Assembly: GCA_964500205.1 (NCBI GenBank)
Contig: CAZCNS010000002.1
Span: 310,001 to 374,000, forward strand
Origin: UBA10329 sp964500205
GTDB taxonomy: Bacteria > Bacteroidota > Bacteroidia > UBA10329
Direction of reading: 5' to 3'
Length of the DNA stretch: 64,000 bases
The notes under the pieces were generated by a model. That model was not told the DNA's origin and did no database searches. It saw nothing but the letters and a program-made list of their open reading frames with translations. The translations under genes were made by a program, and so were the position numbers. This document shows, one piece after another, positions 1-7,520 of this stretch (its first letter is position 1; each line of letters starts with the position of its first letter).

Positions 1-73
1 TCACACCCTCATTCTGCGCAACCGCATGCGTTGTCAAAGAGAGCATCAGCAAGATAAAAAGAGCGGTTCTCAT
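1..73 (-). CDS. N-terminus of a secreted protein, cut by the window edge
   Basis: An ATG whose complement lies at 71-73 opens a frame running off the left edge. The 24 visible codons begin MRTALF and continue through a leucine-rich stretch to HAVAQ, a typical Sec signal peptide with a cleavage site after the AQ. The mature part is outside the window, so the function cannot be told. The gene lies 48 bases downstream of the ethanolamine permease stop on the same strand, so it may share its transcript. Confidence 0.6.
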   Translation of the reverse strand, partial: MRTALFILLMLSLTTHAVAQNEGV

Positions 74-121
74 GGTCAATGATCTTTTGTGCTCTCACTA
101 GACAAAGGATGCACCAATCCA

Positions 122-1492
122 CTATTTTCCATTTTCTCCAAACGATTTTCCTCTGATAAGCAACAGATACCCAACAAAACTCAACCCCATAATTCCCGCG
201 AAAACCATCGCAATGCCCGCGTTGTACCACGCCATGGCAATGATGCTGAAGGTGGCGATGCTCAAGGCCAGCGCGGGGAAAATGGGGTAGAACGGCACGC
301 GGAAGGGGCGCTCCATGTCGGGCTCTTTTTTCCGCAGGAAGAAGAACGAGATCATGGAGATGATGTAGAGCGTCAACGCTCCGAAACACGCAATGGTGAT
401 GATCTCGCCCGTCTTGCCCGTCATCAGCGCGATGATGCCGATGCCCATGTTGAAGATGAGCGCATTGGCGGGCGTGCGGAACTTCGGATGCACCCTGCCC
501 AGCAGCCGTGGGGCGAGGCCCATGCGGCCAAATTCATACGTGGCGCGCCCCGCAGCGAGGATGATGCCGTGGAACGAGGCCACCAGCCCCAGCAGCCCGA
601 TGGTGATGAGCAGGTGGTACATGGCCCCGCTGTCGCCCACCACATGCGCCAGGGCCAGTGGCAGCGGGCTGTCGCTCGGGTTGCCCTCGGCATCATAGAC
701 CACCGCCTCCCAGCCCGCCACGCCCACGCTCGACACGAAGGTGAGCACGCACAGGATGACCAGCGTGAGGATGGCCGACCCGAAGCCCAGCAGCACGTTG
801 CGCTGCGGATTCACTGTCTCCTCGGCCACATTGGCCACGCCCTCGATGGCGAGGAAGAACCAGATGGCGAACGGGATGGCCGCGAACACCCCGCTGATGC
901 CGTTGGGCAGCGCGTTGGCCGTGAGGTTCGCCACCTCGAACGAGGGCAGCGTTACGCCTGCGAAGATGAGCAGCTCGGCCACCGCTAAGATGGTGATGCC
1001 CAGCTCGAACATGGCAGCGGCCTTCACCCCCGCAATGTTGAGGGCCGTGAAGGCGAAATAGGCGAGAATGGCCAGCCACGGGAGTTCCACACTGAACGAC
1101 CCTATCTGCATGAGAACAGGTTCTGTCTTGAGGAAAAGCTGGAAATAGGCCCCGATGGCGGCAGCGATGGCGGGCGGTGCGAACACGAACTCGATGATCT
1201 GCGCCAGCCCTCCGATGAAGCCCCAGTCGCGGCCCAGCGCGCGGTCGGCATAGTCGAATGCCCCGCCCGCCTTGGGGATGGCGCAGGCCAGTTCGGTGTA
1301 GCTGAACGTGAAGGTGACGTACATCACGATGATGAACAGCGTGGCGATGCCCAGCCCCAGCGTGCCGCCCTCGGCCAGCCCGAGGTTCCACCCGAAATAC
1401 ATGCCGCTGATGACGTAGCCCACGCCCAGCCCCCAGAGCATCACAGGGCCAAGGGTGCGCTCGAGTTTCGGGGAATTGTCAGAACCGCTCAT
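122..1492 (-). CDS. eat: ethanolamine permease (APC superfamily)
   Basis: Predicted inner-membrane amine transporter of 456 residues with about twelve hydrophobic segments. The N-terminal part (residues about 10-90, including LGPVMLWGLGVGY, ISGMYFGWN and AIPKAGGAFDYADRALG) is characteristic of the ethanolamine permease branch of the amino acid-polyamine-organocation family; the ATG start directly precedes it. It would import ethanolamine by proton symport. No ethanolamine ammonia-lyase genes are visible, so the substrate rests on family resemblance only. The start codon lies a few bases from the 114-bp duplicated segment at 1498-1611. Confidence 0.85.
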   Translation of the reverse strand: MSGSDNSPKLERTLGPVMLWGLGVGYVISGMYFGWNLGLAEGGTLGLGIATLFIIVMYVTFTFSYTELACAIPKAGGAFDYADRALGRDWGFIGGLAQIIEFVFAPPAIAAAIGAYFQLFLKTEPVLMQIGSFSVELPWLAILAYFAFTALNIAGVKAAAMFELGITILAVAELLIFAGVTLPSFEVANLTANALPNGISGVFAAIPFAIWFFLAIEGVANVAEETVNPQRNVLLGFGSAILTLVILCVLTFVSSVGVAGWEAVVYDAEGNPSDSPLPLALAHVVGDSGAMYHLLITIGLLGLVASFHGIILAAGRATYEFGRMGLAPRLLGRVHPKFRTPANALIFNMGIGIIALMTGKTGEIITIACFGALTLYIISMISFFFLRKKEPDMERPFRVPFYPIFPALALSIATFSIIAMAWYNAGIAMVFAGIMGLSFVGYLLLIRGKSFGENGK

Positions 1493-1497
1493 GGGAG

Positions 1498-1611
1498 CGC
1501 AAGTTAGCTGGCCCGGCCCCTACTCCAATTCCTTGGATGCCTTGCGCCCACCAGCGTACGGTGGATTGGGGAACAGATGCAGTCGCAGTGTGGCCTCGTG
1601 ACTGCCGTTGC
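1498..1611. repeat. direct repeat copy 1: duplicated 3' end of the PorP/SprF pseudogene
   Basis: This 114-bp segment matches 2101-2214 at 112 positions; the differences are C/T at 1555/2158 and G/T at 1582/2185. Read on the minus strand it encodes the last 30 or so residues of the PorP/SprF-like pseudogene, including its TAG stop at 1520-1522, with no gene in front. It is therefore a detached gene end, duplicated recently enough to have diverged by only two bases. Confidence 0.9.
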
Positions 1612-1664
1612 GGCACAAATCCCTTACAATCGTGGTGATGGCCTATGAACAGCCGTGCCCATCG

Positions 1665-1990
1665 GGATAGCCATCACGGCCGACAGGAAGGTCATTACGG
1701 TCATCTGGAAGGTCATTTCGACAAGCAGGAAGGCCATTGCGGTCATCTGGAAGGTCATTGCGGCTATCGGGAAGGTCATTGCGGTCATCGGGAAGGTCAT
1801 TGCGGCTATCGGGAAGGTCATTGCGGCTATCGGGAAGGTCATTGCGGCTATCGGGAAGCCAGTTGCAGTCGTCTGCAACCGGCTTCCCGACCAATGCAAC
1901 TGGCTTCCCGACAACTGCAAACGGCTCACTTTAGGTTGCGACCGCCTTCTCGATGGCCGCGATCGTCTTCCCTTGGGGTGCCACAACCTT
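1665..1990. repeat. 21-bp tandem array that reverses orientation at a central palindrome
   Basis: About nine units of 21 bp run from 1665 to 1853; the common unit starts GGAAGGTCATTGCGG and ends in TATCG. At 1852-1889 lies a 17-bp stem with one mismatch and a TCGT loop. Beyond it the units continue as reverse complements (TGCAACTGGCTTCCCGAC type), decaying until about 1990. Because 21 is a multiple of three, several frames stay open and give heptapeptide repeats, but none resembles a known protein. The array lies between the two copies of the 114-bp repeat. Apart from these repeats nothing else is visible in 1498-2122. Confidence 0.85.
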
Positions 1991-2100
1991 CCCGATGGGT
2001 GCGGCCGGCAGCCGTGCAAGCGCAACCCCTTCTGGCAGGGTATATTGGGCTGTTCCGAGATGTTGCATCCTTCACGAACTGTGGTATGGGGTTAGAAGGA

Positions 2101-2214
2101 CGCAAGTTAGCTGGCCCGGCCCCTACTCCAATTCCTTGGATGCCTTGCGCCCACCAGTGTACGGTGGATTGGGGAACAGATGCATTCGCAGTGTGGCCTC
2201 GTGACTGCCGTTGC
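2101..2214. repeat. direct repeat copy 2: 3' end of the PorP/SprF pseudogene in place
   Basis: This is the partner of 1498-1611, identical except for two bases. Here the segment is still joined to its gene and includes the TAG stop at 2123-2125 and the last codons. The intervening 489 bp hold the reversing 21-bp array. Confidence 0.9.
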
Positions 2215-3067
2215 TGAATGCGCTGAGGCCGCTGGTGGTAATATCATACGAATAACCGAGGCGGAACCACTTGAATATCAGCTCGGCTGAGACAATCACC
2301 GCATCCTGAACACGATACCCGACACCGATATTCACGCGGGTGAGCACCTTGGTAAGGTTATCCGCCCCCAAGAATACCCAGTTGTCAAACTGTGCTGAGG
2401 CCGCATCTGTTTTCACGAACGAAAGTGGTTTGATGCGGAACACACGGCCAGCATGAATATCGTAGCGTACGAGGCCTTAGTAATGACGGGCAACGGTTAT
2501 CTCGGAGGAAGCATTGCCGTCATTGAATTCCATTGTAGGCGAAGTCAGATGACTTGTGCTGAAAGCCACAAGAAGCCCTCTGAAACCGTAACTGATTCCG
2601 AGGCCGAGGTCAAAACATGCGGCTGATTGCTTGCTGCTGATGATGTTGGCATCACCCGACTGTACTGGGTTGAACTGGGAGCCGTCCAAACTGTGAACAA
2701 TAGCACCCAAGTAGATGGAAGGCACGATGGTGTGCCCTCCTTTCAGGCGAATGGCCCCAGCATAATTCAGTCGTGCAGTATGATTCTCCTGAGCACCGAG
2801 CTGGCTGTGAACATAAGTGACCCCGAACGCGCTGTGTGCCTTCTTGACCTCGTAGGATGCATTGGCAGTAGTTGAGATGGGCCTACCAGCAAAACCCACC
2901 CATTGCTGCCTGTGCTGCACATCAGCATTCAACTGGTAGTCATTCACCATGAATGACGGGTTGATGAAAGCATTGTAGTCGAGATTCTGCGAGAACTGCG
3001 GGTCTTGCTGGGCAAGGCTCGCGATACTACCGAACAACAATCCAGAAAGTAGCCCTTTGATTTTCAC
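2123..3067 (-). pseudogene. PorP/SprF-family outer-membrane protein, broken by an in-frame stop
   Basis: Two open stretches in the same frame are separated only by a TAA at 2477-2479. The upstream part has a signal peptide followed by AQQDPQFSQ and NPSF, hallmarks of PorP/SprF proteins (also seen in the intact paralogue at 37308). The downstream part has the family's end, with FRLGYSYDITTSGLS and a GSHE motif. The stop falls directly after RHY, where the family usually has another aromatic residue, so one substitution of a Tyr codon explains it. The intact protein would be an outer-membrane beta-barrel of about 315 residues linked to type IX secretion and gliding adhesin export. The start is uncertain: GTG at 3067 puts the signal peptide at the front, GTG at 3121 adds 18 residues. 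Confidence 0.8.
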
Positions 3068-3184
3068 AGGGGAAAAGTAGCTATTCCACCAAAGTGAATT
3101 CACCTTTCGCGAATCCGACACGGGTCAGTATCATTGCCGTTCACAATTCGACAACCAATTTCTCTGTGACAATATCTACTGAAA

Positions 3185-3772
3185 ATGAAACCGTTAGCGA
3201 AGCATGACTTTGTAATTGTCCCTGAAGCAGAAGGAAAAGTGCCCATAAATGCAGTTGGACTTGTAAGGGAAATCAACGGGTCAATAGCCTCTGTGTTTTT
3301 CATCGGCATCAGTGAGGAGGTGACATTGCCAATAGAATCGTTGTATCCATTCGAAGTGAAGAAGACGGGAAAGGGATTTCCGCAAAAAATCTGCAACATC
3401 TGCCATGTCCTTAAGGACCACAAAGAGTTTGATATCAACCAAACTGACGGCAAAGGGATAAAAACATCTCGGCCGAGCTGCAAGAATTGTCGTGTGGCCA
3501 TTGATGGTCATCCGCTGAAACCATCTGAACGCAGGAAGTTAGATGCCATTGCTCCACAACACATATTCACCTGTCCCATCTGCCAGAAGACAACCATAGT
3601 TGGGGTGACAGGCAAGCAGGTGAAAGACCACGACCACAACACTGGAAACGCCAGAGAATGGATCTGTGATAGCTGCAACACTGGTTTAGGTCGATTCAAG
3701 GACGACATCGCTTTCCTGCAGGTCGCCATTGACTACTTGAAAAGACATTCCGTAGGTTCAGGAGGCCATTGA
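3185..3772 (+). CDS. type II restriction endonuclease, Hpy99I-like (beta-beta-alpha-Me nuclease)
   Basis: This 195-residue protein has a beta-rich N-terminal part (about 1-60) and two zinc-binding repeats. In the first, CxxC pairs lie at 70/73 and 99/102; in the second, at 130/133 and 161/164. The second repeat contains DHDH at 148-151 followed by CNTGLG at 164-169, the metal-binding His-Me finger core also found in phage T4 endonuclease VII. This plan (N-terminal barrel, two repeats with four cysteines each, catalysis in the second, about 190 residues) is that of Hpy99I, which cuts CGWCG. The same recognition sequence is an inference. It converges with a DNA methyltransferase, overlapping by 15 bp. 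Base composition is more AT-rich than the neighbours, suggesting transfer. Confidence 0.8.
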   Translation: MKPLAKHDFVIVPEAEGKVPINAVGLVREINGSIASVFFIGISEEVTLPIESLYPFEVKKTGKGFPQKICNICHVLKDHKEFDINQTDGKGIKTSRPSCKNCRVAIDGHPLKPSERRKLDAIAPQHIFTCPICQKTTIVGVTGKQVKDHDHNTGNAREWICDSCNTGLGRFKDDIAFLQVAIDYLKRHSVGSGGH

Positions 3773-4555
3773 TGCTGTCACGGACTGGCGGAGACGCTCC
3801 TCTGCGATTTCGCAGTACTCATCGGATATGTCAAAACCGATATACCTTCTGTTGTTCAGCAAGGCCATTTTACATGTGGTGCCCGACCCGCACATCGGGT
3901 CAAGCACGAGATCCCCTGGATTTGTCCACGAGAGTATGTGATCCTCAGCAAGCTTCTCTGGGAAAACCGCAGGATGTTTGAACGCAATCCTGTCCGAGGT
4001 CGATCCACCGAGACCAACTGCATACGGCCAGATATTCGTGAGCGTCTTTTCCTTCTTCAACTCGCCCATTGCCTTCTTATTCACTCCATCGGACTTCTTA
4101 TTGAATGGTAGAAGTTCGAGTCCGTTGCGCTTGGTCTTCGTCTTCAGCGGGTTGAAAACCCTTGGCTTCCCCTTGCTGAACACAAACATGAATTCGTGGG
4201 CATTGGTGTAAGCATTGCTCCGCATGAATGGAGTATTCTTCTTCTGATAGATCATCACATCATGAACATTGAACCCGATGGATTGAAAATGCAGTGCTTG
4301 ATTGAAACTTGTCAGGGTTCTATTGCCATTGCGAACCTTATCGCCAACAACCCAGACAACAATGCCGCCTTCCTTCATCACCCTGAACAATTCTTTTGCG
4401 ATGCTTTCGAAATCAAAACTGTAGCCCCGATAATCCCTGATGTCATCATAGGGCGGGGAGGTGACCACCAAATCAACAGACGCTGTATCCAGCTTTTTCA
4501 TGCCGACCAGACAATCCAAAGCATAAATCTTGTCTTCTTCAATCCTCATGTTCAT
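3758..4555 (-). CDS. DNA amino-methyltransferase of the restriction-modification pair
   Basis: This 265-residue enzyme should transfer a methyl group from S-adenosylmethionine to an amino group of cytosine or adenine in DNA and so protect host sites from the convergent nuclease. Motif IV, TSPPYDD, lies near residue 33; the SAM-binding motif I, DPMCGSGTT, lies near residue 218. Motif IV before motif I is the beta-class order. TSPPY is common in N4-cytosine enzymes but does not settle the base. The gene overlaps the nuclease gene tail-to-tail by 15 bp. ATG at 4555 is used; a second ATG lies two codons later. As with the nuclease, AT content appears raised. Confidence 0.85.
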   Translation of the reverse strand: MNMRIEEDKIYALDCLVGMKKLDTASVDLVVTSPPYDDIRDYRGYSFDFESIAKELFRVMKEGGIVVWVVGDKVRNGNRTLTSFNQALHFQSIGFNVHDVMIYQKKNTPFMRSNAYTNAHEFMFVFSKGKPRVFNPLKTKTKRNGLELLPFNKKSDGVNKKAMGELKKEKTLTNIWPYAVGLGGSTSDRIAFKHPAVFPEKLAEDHILSWTNPGDLVLDPMCGSGTTCKMALLNNRRYIGFDISDEYCEIAEERLRQSVTASMAS

Positions 4556-4587
4556 ACCTGTTCATTGAGTTTCTTCAAAAGTACCGA

Positions 4588-7179
4588 TTACGCACACTTA
4601 CTATGCCCGCAGCTCTTGCAGTTGAGGCAGCCCTCCTCATAGACCAGCGCGTCCTGTCCGCATTCGCTGCAGGTGGCGTTGGCGGCCACGGTGCCGTCTG
4701 CGATGTACTTCTTGAGGGCACGTGCCACACCGTTCTTCCAGTTGTTGAGCGAAGCAGCATCGAGGTGAAGGTTCTCGATGAGGTTGACCACGTAGGGCAG
4801 CGGCATCCCGTGGCGCAGCACGCCTGAGATGAGCCTCGCGTAGTTCCAATACTCCTTATCGAACATGCGCGAGAGGCCCTCGATGGTGGTGCCATAGCCC
4901 TCGCGGTCCTCGTAGCGGATGTCGTAGCGTGTACCCTTACCTGTGCGCACCTTGATGACCTGACATTGCTCGACCCACTCCGGAAGCTTCAAAGAGTCCT
5001 TGGCCTTTCCGGTGAAGATCTCGTACGGACGGCCATCCACGATGCCTACCACTGCAAGCCAAAGTTCCTCCCCATTGCGGAAGCGCACCACATCGGCCTC
5101 GACCATATCCGGTCGTTTGGGCGGACGGCCATCGGAGGTCTCCGTCTTCGTATCCTTCTTCTCGTCATTGCTGATGAGCACGCCTGACCGTGACCCGTCA
5201 CGGTAGACCGTGATACCTTTGCAGCCGCTCTCCCAGCCCGTGCGGTAGATGTCGGCAACCAATTCCTCGGTCACGTGGTTGGGCACATTTACAGTGACGC
5301 TGATGCTGTGGTCCACCCATTTCTGAACCGACCCCTGCAGCTTCACCTTGTTGACCCAATCGACATCGTTGGCGCAGGCCATATGGTACGGACTCTTGGC
5401 AATGAGGGCCTGAAGCTCCTCTTCGGTGCTGTTGGCCACGGTGTCGGGGTCGTAACCGTTGGCTGCGAGCCACTGCGAGAAACCGTGGTGCAGCACATGG
5501 AACTCCTCCCAAGAGTCGCCCACCCCGTCCACAAAATCGACCTTCACCTTTCGGTCGTTGGGGTTCACCTTGCGCCTGCGCTTGTAGGCCACCATGAAGG
5601 CGGGCTCGATGCCCGATGTGGTCTGCGTCATCAGGCTGGTGGTGCCCGTTGGGGCCACGGTGAGCAGGGCGATGTTCCTACGGCCGTATTTCTTCATCTC
5701 CTCGTACAGGTCGGCATCCGTCTCCGCGATGCGGGCGATGAAGGGATTCCCTTCCTCGCGGGCGGCATCATAAATAGGGAATGCACCGCGCTCCTTGGCC
5801 ATTTCCACCGATGAGCGGTAGGCCTCCACCGCCAGCGTCTGATGCACACGAGTGCAGAAGTCGATGCTCTCGTCCGAGCCGTAGCGGATGCCCAATGCGG
5901 CCAGCATGTCGCCCTCTGCGGTGATGCCCACGCCTGTCCTGCGCCCTTGGATGCACTTCTCGCGGATCTTCATCCAGAGGCCGTGCTCAACGCCTTTCAG
6001 GTCCATGCTCTCGGGGTCATTCTCGATCTTGGCGATGATGGTGTCGATCTTCTCCAGTTCCAGGTCAATGATATCGTCCATGATCCGCTGCGCGAGGCGT
6101 GCATGACGACTGAAGAGGTCGAAGTTGAACCGTGCCTTGTCTGTGAAAGGGTTTTCTACGAAGCCCATGAGGTTGAGGGCCAGCAGGCGGCAACTGTCGT
6201 AGGGGCAGAGCGGGATCTCACCGCAGGGGTTGGTGCTCACAGTGCGGAAACCGAGGTCGGCATAGCGGTCTGGCACACTCTCGCGGATGATGGTGTCCCA
6301 GAAGAGGATGCCCGGCTCGGCCGACTTCCAAGCATTGTGAATGATCTTCTGCCAAAGGGCAGCAGCGTCCACCTCCTTGGTCACCTTCGGCTCCTTGGCA
6401 TTGATGGGAAACTGCGCGATGTAGGGCGTTCCGCTGATGACCGAGCGCATAAAGTCGTCATCAATCCTAACAGAGACATTCGCGCCCGTCACCTTGGTGC
6501 CGTCCATCTTCGCATCGATGAAACGTTCGGCATCGGGGTGTTTGATGCTGACGCTGAGCATGAGCGCTCCCCTGCGGCCGTCCTGAGCCACTTCGCGGGT
6601 GCTGTTGCTGTAACGCTCCATGAACGGAACAAGACCCGTGCTGGTCAGTGCGCTGTTCTTCACGGGTGTTCCTTTAGGACGGATATGTGAGAGGTCGTGA
6701 CCCACCCCTCCCCTGCGCTTCATGAGCTGCACCTGCTCCTCGTCCACGCGCATCACCGCTCCGTATGAATCTGCGTTGCCATCATTCCCGATGACAAAAC
6801 AATTCGAGAGCGACACGATCTGGAAGTCGTTGCCGATGCCTGTCATAGGCCCGCCCTGCGGCACAATGAAGCGGAAGCGGTCGAGTGCTTGGAAGATGGC
6901 CTCCTCGCCTACGGGATTCGGATACCGCTCCTCTACGCGAGCGATCTCCGTGGCCATCCTGCGGTGCATGTCAGCGGGGGTTCTCTCAAAGATATTGTCG
7001 TGCGAATCCTTGAGCGCATACTTGTTCACCCACACGGTAGCGGCCAGCTCATCCCCGTTGAAATACTCCAATGAGGCTGCCACTGCCTCCTCGTGGGTGT
7101 AAATCGGTCGGTTATGGCCGGGGGTGGCTTCGTTGGCTTTTGGGGTCGTAGTGTCCATCTGTGCGGTTTGGGTGCTCAT
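4588..7179 (-). CDS. nrdJ: adenosylcobalamin-dependent (class II) ribonucleoside-diphosphate reductase
   Basis: NrdJ reduces ribonucleotides to deoxyribonucleotides using a cobalamin-generated thiyl radical and does not need oxygen or a small subunit. The 863-residue chain has the N-terminal region with SNCFVIG (Cys127), the finger-loop NPCGEIPL (Cys319), and the class II sequence around ACANDVDWVNKVKLQGSVQKW. The C-terminus carries a zinc-ribbon-like CxxC...CxxC (CSECGQ and CLNCKSCG), the usual re-reducing tail. It is transcribed away from the carotenoid operon; a terminator-like hairpin lies just ahead of its start and an inverted repeat lies in the shared promoter region. Start at ATG 7179; Met8 is an alternative. 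Confidence 0.95.
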   Translation of the reverse strand: MSTQTAQMDTTTPKANEATPGHNRPIYTHEEAVAASLEYFNGDELAATVWVNKYALKDSHDNIFERTPADMHRRMATEIARVEERYPNPVGEEAIFQALDRFRFIVPQGGPMTGIGNDFQIVSLSNCFVIGNDGNADSYGAVMRVDEEQVQLMKRRGGVGHDLSHIRPKGTPVKNSALTSTGLVPFMERYSNSTREVAQDGRRGALMLSVSIKHPDAERFIDAKMDGTKVTGANVSVRIDDDFMRSVISGTPYIAQFPINAKEPKVTKEVDAAALWQKIIHNAWKSAEPGILFWDTIIRESVPDRYADLGFRTVSTNPCGEIPLCPYDSCRLLALNLMGFVENPFTDKARFNFDLFSRHARLAQRIMDDIIDLELEKIDTIIAKIENDPESMDLKGVEHGLWMKIREKCIQGRRTGVGITAEGDMLAALGIRYGSDESIDFCTRVHQTLAVEAYRSSVEMAKERGAFPIYDAAREEGNPFIARIAETDADLYEEMKKYGRRNIALLTVAPTGTTSLMTQTTSGIEPAFMVAYKRRRKVNPNDRKVKVDFVDGVGDSWEEFHVLHHGFSQWLAANGYDPDTVANSTEEELQALIAKSPYHMACANDVDWVNKVKLQGSVQKWVDHSISVTVNVPNHVTEELVADIYRTGWESGCKGITVYRDGSRSGVLISNDEKKDTKTETSDGRPPKRPDMVEADVVRFRNGEELWLAVVGIVDGRPYEIFTGKAKDSLKLPEWVEQCQVIKVRTGKGTRYDIRYEDREGYGTTIEGLSRMFDKEYWNYARLISGVLRHGMPLPYVVNLIENLHLDAASLNNWKNGVARALKKYIADGTVAANATCSECGQDALVYEEGCLNCKSCGHSKCA

Positions 7180-7200
7180 CTATGTGATCATTGAAGTGAA

Positions 7201-7256
7201 AAAGCCCGCTGCGAGCGGGGTGTCCCCTCAGAAAAGGGGGACTCCAAAGTTGGAGA
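7201..7256 (-). promoter_or_regulatory. terminator-like triple hairpin in the nrdJ leader
   Basis: Read on the minus strand, three hairpins lie in a row 20-75 bases before the nrdJ ATG: a 5-bp stem (CTCCA/TGGAG), a GTCCCC/GGGGAC stem, and a CCCGCT/AGCGGG stem at 7205-7219 followed directly by CTTTTT. The last has the shape of an intrinsic terminator placed inside the leader of an essential gene, so attenuation is possible. No cobalamin-riboswitch B12 box is visible. Confidence 0.5.
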
Positions 7257-7345
7257 CCCACTAACGGAAGGCCAAGGGAATGTTCTGAACAATCGGACGG
7301 AGTTTTCCACTTTGGGCAGGAAGACCACTGTTTACAGTCAATTCC

Positions 7346-7372
7346 GAATCGGATGACCTCTGAATCCGATTC
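7346..7372. promoter_or_regulatory. operator-like inverted repeat between nrdJ and crtI
   Basis: Perfect 9-bp arms GAATCGGAT (7346-7354) and ATCCGATTC (7364-7372) are separated by 9 bases. A further CCGATTC lies at 7448-7454. The site is in the 341-bp divergent region between nrdJ and the carotenoid operon, so a repressor bound there could act on either. The regulator is not in the window. Nothing else is evident in this region besides this site and the nrdJ leader hairpins. Confidence 0.45.
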
Positions 7373-7520
7373 CGTATTTGTTCAAAAAAACCCGCTTCTA
7401 TCCGTGACCTCCATCACTACCTGACCTTCGCGCTTGAGTTAGCTTTCCCGATTCAAATAGCCCCTTTTCCCATTGAGTTTTTCGGTCATCAGATCAAACA
7501 ATCATCCTAAAGAGGTGTTC

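Noticed and set aside
89..988. 299-codon open frame on the plus strand opposite the ethanolamine permease
   Set aside because: It mirrors a clear transporter gene; the product is a charged low-complexity sequence rich in Asp, His, Gln and Arg, as expected of an antisense shadow in GC-rich DNA.
1665..1990. CRISPR array
   Set aside because: Units are directly joined 21-mers without spacers, and no cas genes are near.
1645..2217. open frames of up to 190 codons through the 21-bp array
   Set aside because: A repeat length divisible by three keeps most frames open; no frame shows a start context or similarity, so they are not called as genes.
5842..6690. 282-codon open frame opposite nrdJ
   Set aside because: It lies wholly inside a highly conserved gene on the other strand and shows no domain or start context.
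7181..7470. possible cobalamin riboswitch upstream of nrdJ
   Set aside because: No B12 box or related conserved core can be found on the minus strand; only simple hairpins are present.
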